25,104 bases of DNA from Oscillospiraceae bacterium (GTDB lineage Bacteria > Bacillota > Clostridia > Oscillospirales > Oscillospiraceae), in contig CADCLH010000016.1 in assembly GCA_902802215.1 (NCBI GenBank), positions 1 to 25,104 on the forward strand. The letters run 5' to 3'. Within the stretch, counting starts at the first letter, position 1. Each line of letters begins with the position of its first letter. Position numbers and translations under genes: made by a program. The notes under the pieces are model-generated. The model saw only the letters and a list, made by a program, of their open reading frames with translations. It made no database searches and had not been told where the DNA came from. Below are positions 1 through 6,073 of the stretch, piece after piece.

Positions 1-260
1 GCGGCGGAGAGACCGAGCTCTTCACGCTGGCGGGGCGCTGCTGCGAGAGCGGCGACATCATCCAGCCGAACGTGCCCCTGCCCGCGGACGTCAGGCGCGG
101 CGACGTCGTGTGCGTGTGCACGACGGGGGCGTACAACTATTCGATGGCCTCCAACTACAACCGCCTCGGCAGGCCCCCGGTGGTGATGCTGCGCGGCGGC
201 GAGAGCTATATCGCGGTCCGGCGCGAGACGGCAGAGGACCTGTGCGAGCGGGATCTGTGA
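1..260 (+). CDS. lysA: Diaminopimelate decarboxylase, C-terminal part (partial)
   Basis: This is the last 86 codons of a gene cut by the window edge; the reading frame starts at base 3. The enzyme decarboxylates meso-diaminopimelate to L-lysine with PLP. The visible part matches the C-terminal beta-barrel of fold-III PLP decarboxylases. It contains a CCESGD segment that contributes to the active site across the dimer, and the GAYNYSMASNYN motif typical of LysA close to the end. The N-terminal PLP-lysine barrel is outside the window. The stop codon overlaps the GTG start of the following folate gene, so the two are probably one operon. Arginine or ornithine decarboxylases of the same fold are possible, but the YNYSMASNYN motif and the short tail favour LysA. 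Confidence 0.85.
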   Translation, partial: GGETELFTLAGRCCESGDIIQPNVPLPADVRRGDVVCVCTTGAYNYSMASNYNRLGRPPVVMLRGGESYIAVRRETAEDLCERDL

Positions 261-814
261 GCGCGGAGAAAAACGCCCTGCGCCGGGAGCTCCGGGACAG
301 AGCCGCAAAGCTGACGGAGGACTACCGGCGCGCTTCCGACGCCGCGATCCGGAGGCTGATCCTGGACTATGATGCGTGGCGGAGCGCAAAGGCGGTGTTC
401 GTCTACGTCAGCATGTGGACCGAGCCGGACACGCGCGCGCTGCTCGAGGACGCGCTCGCGGCGGGCAAGGCGCTGTATGTGCCGCTGTGCCGCCCCGGCG
501 GCCTGCTCGAGGCCGTACGCATCCGCGGCGTCGGGGAGCTGAGGCCGGGCACGCTCTCCATCCCGGAGCCGCCGGAGGACGGCGAGCGCGCGGGGGAGGA
601 CACGATCGAGCTGGCGCTGGTCCCCTGCGTGAGCGCGGCGCGGGACGGGCGGCGGCTCGGCCACGGGGCGGGCTACTATGACCGCTTCCTCGCCTCCCAA
701 CGCTGCCGGACGGTGTGTCTGTGCTATGAGGCGCTGCTGTGCGACACGATCCCGACGGACGGGCACGACGTCCGGATGGACGCCGTGGCGACGGAAAAGG
801 GCATATGGACATGA
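257..814 (+). CDS. 5-formyltetrahydrofolate cyclo-ligase
   Basis: The 185-residue protein is predicted to convert 5-formyl-THF to 5,10-methenyl-THF using ATP, returning 5-formyl-THF to one-carbon metabolism. The diagnostic motif LGHGAGYYDRFL lies at residues 134-145 and forms the nucleotide-binding loop of the family. The N-terminal basic helix KNALRRELRDRA is also typical. I chose the GTG at 257, which overlaps the lysA stop (GTGA), because translation from it begins SAEKNALRREL as in homologues. An upstream ATG at 110 in the same frame would only add residues overlapping lysA with no family similarity. Length is normal for the family (about 180-200 aa). A strong hairpin terminator follows immediately. 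The symbol varies between species (ygfA, yqgN, mthfs), so I leave it blank. Confidence 0.9.
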   Translation: MSAEKNALRRELRDRAAKLTEDYRRASDAAIRRLILDYDAWRSAKAVFVYVSMWTEPDTRALLEDALAAGKALYVPLCRPGGLLEAVRIRGVGELRPGTLSIPEPPEDGERAGEDTIELALVPCVSAARDGRRLGHGAGYYDRFLASQRCRTVCLCYEALLCDTIPTDGHDVRMDAVATEKGIWT

Positions 815-844
815 AAAAACCGCCGAATGAATCGGCGGTTTTTT
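814..844 (+). terminator. Rho-independent terminator after the folate cyclo-ligase gene
   Basis: A perfect 13-bp stem pairs AAAAAACCGCCGA (814-826) with TCGGCGGTTTTTT (832-844) around the loop ATGAA. The run of six T closes the right arm. The stem starts on the last base of the stop codon. Confidence 0.9.
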
Positions 845-869
845 CAGGTTGCACACAAAGGCCGATTTT

Positions 870-1109
870 CGTCATTGCGAACCAGTGACCAAAGTCACTG
901 GTGTGGCAATCCGTTTCTTCCCCCCACCGCGAAAGTCTTTTGATTATGCATCTTTCCGGCTTGGCCGCCGAGAAATGCGAACCGCCGCTGCCTGTGGCAG
1001 ATGAAGGCGGTGCGCATTTTCCGCAGCCGCGCCTTTGGCGGGCCGTCGCGAAGCAGGCCCGGGAAAGGCAGGATTCCCACGCCAGTGTGCGCACTGGCTC
1101 GGAATGACG
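870..1109. repeat. MITE-like non-coding inverted-repeat element (about 240 bp)
   Basis: The ends at 870-912 and 1071-1109 are imperfect inverted repeats of each other. The left end reads CGTCATTGCGAACCAGTG then CACTGGTGTGGCAATCC. The reverse complement of the right end reads CGTCATTCCGAGCCAGTG then CACTGGCGTGGGAATCC. Each end also carries its own small hairpin, CCAGTG/CACTGG. In the middle, 973-986 pairs with 1006-1019 (AAATGCGAACCGCC against GGCGGTGCGCATTT, one mismatch) around an inner CTGCC/GGCAG hairpin, so the whole element can fold into one long branched stem. It lies between two terminators and encodes no convincing protein. CGTCATTGCGA...GGCAATCC-type palindromes are, from memory, dispersed repeats in several bacterial genomes; copy number here cannot be seen. 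The stretch 845-1133 holds nothing else I can support. Confidence 0.65.
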
Positions 1110-1133
1110 GGTGGGGAGGTTTGTCTACGCACT

Positions 1134-1167
1134 GAAAAGACCGCGGCTTCATAACCGCGGTCTTTTC
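1134..1167 (-). terminator. Rho-independent terminator for the minus-strand VanZ-VOC gene
   Basis: A perfect 13-bp stem pairs GAAAAGACCGCGG (1134-1146) with CCGCGGTCTTTTC (1155-1167) around an 8-nt loop. It lies 16 nt past the stop codon of the minus-strand gene. The A/T ends make it potentially bidirectional. Confidence 0.8.
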
Positions 1168-1183
1168 ATGTCTGGGAATCGGA

Positions 1184-2269
1184 TCAGTCCTCGATCACCG
1201 TGATGAGCACCTTGTCGGGACCCGTGAAGCACAGGGTGCGGCGGCCGGTGTAGGGGTCCTGCCCGAAGGGGCTGACCTCGACGCCGCGCTTGATCAGACG
1301 CCTGCGCAGGCGGGACAGGCTGTTGGCCGAGAGGGTGAGCTGCTGCTGCGGCAGCTCGCCCGGAAGGTTGGAGCAGCGGATCTCCACCTGAGAGCGGCCC
1401 ATCTCAAAGAGATAGTCCGTGCCGAAGGAGTCCGGAACGCTCAGACGGCTGCGCAGATAGAAGCCGAGCTTGTCCGCATAGAAGAAGCGGATCTCGTCCT
1501 CGTCGCTGCCGAGGAGCGTCGTGCGGGACAGACCCGTGCGGTGAGCAAAGGGATAGAGCGTCGTGCGCCGGGCCGAGCGTTTGTAGCGGCGGTAGGACGA
1601 GAGCTCCGAGCGCCAGTTCGGATGCGTGACCACATAGGCCACCGCCAGAAAGAACAGCTGGCCGATCAGGCCGCCGAGGGTGTTGGACAGCAGATCGTCC
1701 ATGTCGTAGAGGCCCTTTTTGAAAATCAGCTGCAGGTTCTCGATGACAAAGGAGATCACAAAGCAGCCCATGACCGGACGCACGGCCGCGCGGGCACGGA
1801 AAAACTCGAACACATAGGGCAGCAGATAGCCCATCGGCACGAACAGCATCATGTTCATGTAGACCTGCGCGATGTCCTCCGCCTTCACGATGCGGATATG
1901 CGACAGCGCCTCCTTCGGGCCCTGCTTGATGAGGATCACGAGTATGTCGAACACGCCGTGATCGGAGTCGATCGCCTTCTGGAGATCGGCAAAGGGCGCG
2001 ATGTGGATCTTGTAGTTCTCGGTCGTGGCGCGGGAGAAGAAGACCAGATAGGCGAAGACCGCGATATACGCCGCAAAGACCAGAAACAGCAGCGTCTGGC
2101 GCAGCTTGAGCAGCGCGTCGGCGTGGGGGTTTTCGCTGACCCCGTGCCACAGATTGACGCCGAGCTTCCGGCAGATACGCCGGTCCAGCCAGGGCAGCAG
2201 AAAGACCAGAACGGCCACCAGTATGGTCACCAGAATATCGGTGGAGAGCGTGTTGGGGTTGAGGCGCAT
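1184..2269 (-). CDS. VanZ-like membrane protein fused to a C-terminal VOC (glyoxalase-like) domain
   Basis: The 361-residue protein has predicted membrane helices at about 10-27, 57-78, 136-156, 165-185 and 196-215. The central part has the VanZ-family pattern: NMMLFVPMGYLLPYVF (139-154), SFVIENLQLIF (173-183) and DMDDLLSNTLGGLIGQ (189-204). VanZ is linked to teicoplanin resistance, but most clostridial homologues have unknown function. Residues about 255-361 resemble a VOC fold: FFYADKLGFYLRSR near 262-275, a DYLFEMGRSQVEIR strand pair, and a C-terminal FTGPDKVLITVIE strand. That domain lacks an obvious His/Glu metal set. I chose the ATG at 2269 because it begins just before the first membrane helix and is preceded by an AGGA box; longer in-frame starts would run into dut. 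It is divergent from dut. Confidence 0.75.
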   Translation of the reverse strand: MRLNPNTLSTDILVTILVAVLVFLLPWLDRRICRKLGVNLWHGVSENPHADALLKLRQTLLFLVFAAYIAVFAYLVFFSRATTENYKIHIAPFADLQKAIDSDHGVFDILVILIKQGPKEALSHIRIVKAEDIAQVYMNMMLFVPMGYLLPYVFEFFRARAAVRPVMGCFVISFVIENLQLIFKKGLYDMDDLLSNTLGGLIGQLFFLAVAYVVTHPNWRSELSSYRRYKRSARRTTLYPFAHRTGLSRTTLLGSDEDEIRFFYADKLGFYLRSRLSVPDSFGTDYLFEMGRSQVEIRCSNLPGELPQQQLTLSANSLSRLRRRLIKRGVEVSPFGQDPYTGRRTLCFTGPDKVLITVIED

Positions 2270-2306
2270 CGTCGTCGCATCCTGTCTGGTTGAAGTGTGT
2301 GCATGC

Positions 2307-2335
2307 AGTATACCACATCCCGCCGCGTTTGAAAA
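2307..2335 (-). promoter_or_regulatory. Probable sigma-A promoter for the VanZ-VOC gene
   Basis: On the minus strand, TTTTCA (2335-2330) is separated by 17 nt from TATACT (2312-2307), which is preceded by TGG, giving an extended -10. The start of transcription would lie about 30 nt before the ATG at 2269. Confidence 0.6.
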
Positions 2336-2380
2336 CGGGTTTCCCGTGTTTTCGCGCCGCGCGGCTGAAATCCGCAAGGC

Positions 2381-2410
2381 TTGCGCGGGCGCGGGAGCCT
2401 GTGATAGAAT
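2381..2410 (+). promoter_or_regulatory. Probable promoter for the dUTPase gene
   Basis: TTGCGC (2381-2386) and TAGAAT (2405-2410) are separated by 18 nt, with TGA directly before the -10 (extended -10). It is the only good candidate between the divergent genes on this strand, and an AAAGGAG ribosome binding site follows at 2429-2435. Confidence 0.5.
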
Positions 2411-2443
2411 ACGGAAAGAAACAAAAGCAAAGGAGAAACCGCC

Positions 2444-2932
2444 ATGTATGAGCTCCGTTTTGCCAGACTGCGCGAGGGCGCCGTGATCCCCTCCAAGCGG
2501 GACGAGGATTCGGACTATGACCTCTACGCCTGCTTCGACGAGGAGGAATTCGTCATCCCCGCCTTTTCCACGCGCCTGATCCCCACGGGCCTGGTCAGCG
2601 CCTTTGACAAAAACCTCGGCGTCAAGTTCGAGGAGCGGGGGAGCAACACCAAATGGTGCGGCATCGTGCAGGCCGGCGTCATCGACAGCGGCTACCGCGG
2701 CGAGTGGGTCTGCGCCATGTACAACGGCAATCCCGTCCCCGTGCACATCAGCAAGGCCGTGCAGGAGGTGCAGCGCCTCGACGACCGCGTGCTCGTCCCC
2801 TACGGCAAGGCGATCTGCCAGTTCTGCGTGCGGGAGATCCCACCGGTCGCCGTCCGGGAGCTGACAAAGGACGAGATCCTCGCCGAGCGCTCCGAGCGCG
2901 GCGGCGGGAAGCTCGGCAGCAGCGGAAAGTGA
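2444..2932 (+). CDS. dut: dUTP diphosphatase (trimeric dUTPase family)
   Basis: The 162-residue protein is predicted to hydrolyse dUTP to dUMP and pyrophosphate, keeping uracil out of DNA and supplying dTMP synthesis. The five family motifs can be followed: DSDYDLYA (about 23-30), ERGSNTK (64-70), GVIDSGYRGEW (78-88, keeping the catalytic Asp of GVID and the Tyr), GKAICQF (121-127) and a glycine-rich C-terminal arm RGGGKLGSSG. Motif 2 is unusual (RGSNTK instead of RSSLA). In motif 5 the phenylalanine that normally stacks on uracil appears as leucine. These changes make a dUTPase-like enzyme with altered specificity possible. The ATG at 2444 has AAAGGAG eight bases upstream. Single-gene unit, divergent from the VanZ-VOC gene. 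Confidence 0.8.
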   Translation: MYELRFARLREGAVIPSKRDEDSDYDLYACFDEEEFVIPAFSTRLIPTGLVSAFDKNLGVKFEERGSNTKWCGIVQAGVIDSGYRGEWVCAMYNGNPVPVHISKAVQEVQRLDDRVLVPYGKAICQFCVREIPPVAVRELTKDEILAERSERGGGKLGSSGK

Positions 2933-2963
2933 CGCGGCGCTTTTCGACCGCCTCCGAAAAAAG

Positions 2964-3000
2964 AAGCCCGCTTTCTGTCATTTCTCCGGGAAATGGGCTT
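2964..3000 (+). terminator. Weak hairpin after dut, possible terminator
   Basis: CATTTC (2979-2984) pairs with GAAATG (2990-2995), and AAGCC (2964-2968) with GGCTT (2996-3000), leaving a bulge of about 10 nt on the left arm. There is no T-run, and the base of the stem touches the -35 of the next promoter, so termination here is doubtful. Confidence 0.25.
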
Positions 3001-3027
3001 GCAGGCCGCGAAATGCTGTGCTATAAT
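2999..3027 (+). promoter_or_regulatory. Sigma-A promoter for the Ig-like membrane protein gene
   Basis: TTGCAG (2999-3004) and a perfect TATAAT (3022-3027) are separated by 17 nt, with TGC before the -10 (perfect extended -10). A short dyad, ATGTCC (3038-3043 region) and GGACAT (about 3057-3062), lies just downstream of the start region and could be an operator. Confidence 0.75.
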
Positions 3028-3090
3028 TAACATAACATGTCCGAATCGACAGTTATGGACATAGTATTCCAGCATACGGAGAGCGATAAC

Positions 3091-4389
3091 ATGAAAAAAC
3101 AGACTTGGAAATGGATGCTTGTCCTGGTTTTGATCGTCTGCTTTGCGGCGGCCCTCCCCGGACTTTCTGCCGCAGCCGACAATATCGGCGACCTGATCGT
3201 GGGGCAGGATATCGGCACGATGCTCATCTATGCCAGCCCCCTTGAAATCGAAAGCTGCAGCCTCGTCTCCGGCGGTCTGCCCAACGGCCTGAAGCTGTAC
3301 TGGGACGCCACCAGCGTCTATCTGACCGGCAAGCCCGGGACCGAGGGCAGCTACTCCGCCGTCTATACGATCCAGACGACCGAGGGCGCCGTCGACGTGA
3401 CGCTCACCTGCACCGTGTCCCCGGCTCCCGAGCCGACCCCGACCCCGACGCCGGCGGCGACCGAGGAGATCGTCATCACCAAGCACCCCTCCGGCGAGTT
3501 CGTGGAGCTCGGCGACGACCGTGACGTCAAGTTCGTCGCGCGCGCCGAAAACTACACCAAGATCGTCTGGCGTCTCGTCAGCCCCGACACCGCGAACACC
3601 GTCCAGGCCGCCGACGCCCCCGACTACTTCCGCGGCCTCGAGGTCTCCGGCCTCGGCACCGAGACGCTGGTCCTCAAGCATATCCCGAAGGAGCTCGACA
3701 ACTGGTGCGTCGAGGCGCAGTTCTGGAACGGGCAGAAGCACGTCGAATCCGCCGGCGCCAAGATCTACCTCGTTGACGCCGAGGGCAATCCCATTGTCGC
3801 CGTGCCTACCGTACCGCCCGTGACCACGACCAATCCCGCGCCCACCGGCAGCCCCGACAGCAGCTCCGGCCTGCCGGTCGATGACAACGCCAAGACCGCC
3901 AACATCAGCGTCCAGCCCGAGAGCATCGAGGTCGAGCCCGGCGACGCCCATACGCTCAGCGTGATCGCGACCTCGCCCAACAACGGCAGCCTGAGCTATC
4001 AGTGGTACTCCGCAAGCACCGACGACATCAACGCGGCCCTGCCCATCAGCGGCGCCGCCGACGCCTCCTATACCATCGAAAAGGCCGAGGAGACCACTTA
4101 CTACTGGGTCGCGATCTGGAACGTCAAGGAGGGCGTCCGCAGCCAGCCGGTGTTCTCTGAGACGGCGGCGGTCAGAGTTCATGTCGAGCCCACGCCTACG
4201 CCCGCACCGACCCCGACTCCGGAGCCGACGCCCGACCGCGCAGGCGCGTCCACAATCAACTTCCAGCTGGTCATGTTCAGCATCATCGGACTGCTTGCCC
4301 TGGCGGCCCTGATCGCCGTGGTGGTGTATCTGCGCGCCGACGCCAAGCATAAGTATGATGATGACGACGAAGGCGACGAAGAAGAATGA
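3091..4389 (+). CDS. Secreted, membrane-anchored protein with Ig-like modules
   Basis: The 432-residue protein starts with a signal peptide (MKKQTWKWMLVLVLIVCFAA..., cleavage probably after LSAAA near residue 29). Residues about 30-110 resemble a putative-Ig (He_PIG) module (GLPNGLKLYWDA...LTGKPGTEGSYSA). A Pro/Thr linker (111-124) leads to a second beta-rich module (127-230), a Pro/Ser/Thr linker, and a third Ig-like module (271-366) with the typical SYQWY and YTIEKAEETTYYW strands. A second PTPTPAPTPTPEP linker spaces it from a membrane helix (about 391-414) and a short acidic cytoplasmic tail, DDDDEGDEEE. There is no LPxTG motif. It is likely a surface-exposed adhesion or structural protein; the ligand is unknown. 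I prefer the ATG at 3091 (GGAGAG eight bases upstream, signal peptide start) over an in-frame ATG at 3037. Confidence 0.75.
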   Translation: MKKQTWKWMLVLVLIVCFAAALPGLSAAADNIGDLIVGQDIGTMLIYASPLEIESCSLVSGGLPNGLKLYWDATSVYLTGKPGTEGSYSAVYTIQTTEGAVDVTLTCTVSPAPEPTPTPTPAATEEIVITKHPSGEFVELGDDRDVKFVARAENYTKIVWRLVSPDTANTVQAADAPDYFRGLEVSGLGTETLVLKHIPKELDNWCVEAQFWNGQKHVESAGAKIYLVDAEGNPIVAVPTVPPVTTTNPAPTGSPDSSSGLPVDDNAKTANISVQPESIEVEPGDAHTLSVIATSPNNGSLSYQWYSASTDDINAALPISGAADASYTIEKAEETTYYWVAIWNVKEGVRSQPVFSETAAVRVHVEPTPTPAPTPTPEPTPDRAGASTINFQLVMFSIIGLLALAALIAVVVYLRADAKHKYDDDDEGDEEE

Positions 4390-4397
4390 GCCCGGTG

Positions 4398-4430
4398 CAG
4401 AGCGTTCCCTCGCGGAACGCTCTGTTTTTT
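4398..4430 (+). terminator. Rho-independent terminator after the Ig-like protein gene
   Basis: An 11-bp stem pairs CAGAGCGTTCC (4398-4408) with GGAACGCTCTG (4414-4424), loop CTCGC, followed directly by TTTTTT (4425-4430). Confidence 0.92.
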
Positions 4431-4514
4431 GACCGGAGCAGGAAAAAACAGGAAAGCCCCGGACCGAGGCGGATAACGACCGGATCGGCCGGACGGCGCG
4501 CGTATCATAGCGTT

Positions 4515-4557
4515 GAGGATCGCGGAGATCCTCCGGTCGTGAGGCTGCGTCTCACGA
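4515..4557 (+). other. Two adjacent hairpins in the glgA upstream region
   Basis: GAGGATC (4515-4521) pairs with GATCCTC (4527-4533), and TCGTGAG (4537-4543) pairs with CTCACGA (4551-4557). The pair ends 25 nt before the AGGAGG site of glgA at 4582-4587. It may be structured leader RNA or protein-binding dyads; no known riboswitch is recognised. I found no convincing promoter in 4431-4594. Confidence 0.3.
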
Positions 4558-4594
4558 TCGAAACTATCCCCCATTATCGTAAGGAGGAAAGCGA

Positions 4595-6073
4595 ATGAAG
4601 AGAGAGTTTCGCGAACTGCTCGCGGAAAAGGGAAGGCGGGAGATGCCCCGCGTCCTGCTGGCCGCGGCCGAGTGCGCGCCCCTGTCCAAGACCGGAGGCC
4701 TCGCCGACGTGGTCGGGACGCTGCCGCGGGCGCTCGGCAGGCTCGGCGTCGACGCGCGCGTCATCACGCCCTATCACCGCTGCATCAAGGAGCGCTTCTC
4801 CGACCGGGTCGAGCATCTGTTCTTCTTCTATGTCCAGCTCGGCTGGAGGCGCGAGTATGTCGGGATCGAAAAGCTGGAGCTGGACGGCATGACCGTCTAC
4901 CTCGTGGACAACGAGAGCTTCTTCGGAGACCGGATCTACCGCGGAGGCCTCCCGGAGGGGGAGCAGTACTGCTTCTTCTGCCGCGCCGTTCTGGAAGCCC
5001 TGCCCAATCTCGGCTTCACGCCCGACGTGATCCACTGCAACGACTGGCACACCGCCATGCTGCCCATGCTGGCCCACACCCAGTATCCCGGACTGATCCA
5101 GGATAAGCTCTCGTATCTGCTGACCATCCACAACATCGCCTTTCAGGGCAGGTTCAGCTTCGACTTCGTACAGGACCTGCTGGGCGTGGACCCCGTCTGG
5201 TACACGCCGGAGTATCTGGAGCTCAACGGATGCGCGGACTTTCTCAAGGCGGGCTGCGTATTCGCCGACCGGATCAACACCGTCAGCCCCAGCTACGCCT
5301 CCGAGATCAAGACGCCCTACTATGCCGAGGGGCTTGACGGCATCCTCAACGCCCGGCACGAGGCGCTCTCCGGCATCCTCAACGGCATCGACAAAGAGCT
5401 GTTCAATCCGCACACCGACCCGCTGCTGCCCGCCCGCTTCGACCGCGGCCACCTCAAGGGCAAGGCGGTCTGCAAGGAGGAGCTGCAAAGACGGATGGGC
5501 CTCGCGGTCCGGCCGGACGTGCCGATGTTCGCCATGGTCACGCGCATGACCGAGCAGAAGGGCTTCGACCTCGTCGCCTGCGTGCTCGACGATATGATGT
5601 GCCGCGAGAACATGCAGTTCATGCTCCTCGGCAGCGGCGACGAGCGCTTTGAAAAATTCATGGCCGCCGCCGAGACCCGCTATCCCGGCAAGCTCTGCTC
5701 CTACATCGGCTACAAGGAGGAGCTGAGCCACCTCGTCTACGCCGGCAGCGACTTCTTCCTCATGCCCTCGCGCTTCGAGCCCTGCGGCCTGAGCCAGATG
5801 ATCGCCATGCGCTACGGCTCCGTCCCCATCGTGCGGGAGACCGGCGGCCTGCGCGACACCGTCACCCCCTACAACCGCTTCACCGGCGAGGGCAACGGCT
5901 TTTCCTTCACCAACTTCGACGCCTGGGAAATGCGCGACACCATGCGCATGGCGATGGAGTGCTACAAAAACAAGGAGATCATGCAGGGACTCATCTCCCG
6001 GGCCATGCAGGCCGACTTCGGCTTTGAGCGCTCGGCGGAGGAGTATGCGAAACACTACATATGGATTCTGTAA
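4595..6073 (+). CDS. glgA: Glycogen synthase (ADP-glucose type, GT5)
   Basis: The 492-residue protein is predicted to transfer glucose from ADP-glucose to the non-reducing end of alpha-1,4-glucan in the cytoplasm. It carries the hallmark KTGGLADV motif at residues 32-39 (nucleotide-sugar binding lysine), the NDWHTAMLPML segment, the ILNGID segment that opens the C-terminal Rossmann domain, and the EPCGLSQ motif with Glu395, the conserved active-site acid of GT-B retaining synthases. Length is normal (about 480 aa). The ATG at 4595 has AAGGAGG eight bases upstream; an internal ATG at residue 17 (MPRVLLAA) is closer to the family start but lacks such a site. The 3' end overlaps the GH13 gene by 13 nt, so synthesis and breakdown of glucan are coupled. 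No glgC, glgD or glgB is visible here. Confidence 0.95.
   Translation: MKREFRELLAEKGRREMPRVLLAAAECAPLSKTGGLADVVGTLPRALGRLGVDARVITPYHRCIKERFSDRVEHLFFFYVQLGWRREYVGIEKLELDGMTVYLVDNESFFGDRIYRGGLPEGEQYCFFCRAVLEALPNLGFTPDVIHCNDWHTAMLPMLAHTQYPGLIQDKLSYLLTIHNIAFQGRFSFDFVQDLLGVDPVWYTPEYLELNGCADFLKAGCVFADRINTVSPSYASEIKTPYYAEGLDGILNARHEALSGILNGIDKELFNPHTDPLLPARFDRGHLKGKAVCKEELQRRMGLAVRPDVPMFAMVTRMTEQKGFDLVACVLDDMMCRENMQFMLLGSGDERFEKFMAAAETRYPGKLCSYIGYKEELSHLVYAGSDFFLMPSRFEPCGLSQMIAMRYGSVPIVRETGGLRDTVTPYNRFTGEGNGFSFTNFDAWEMRDTMRMAMECYKNKEIMQGLISRAMQADFGFERSAEEYAKHYIWIL

Noticed and set aside
408..1152. Open frames inside and around the inverted-repeat element
   Set aside because: They read through repeat arms and a terminator, have no ribosome binding site and no recognisable protein features.
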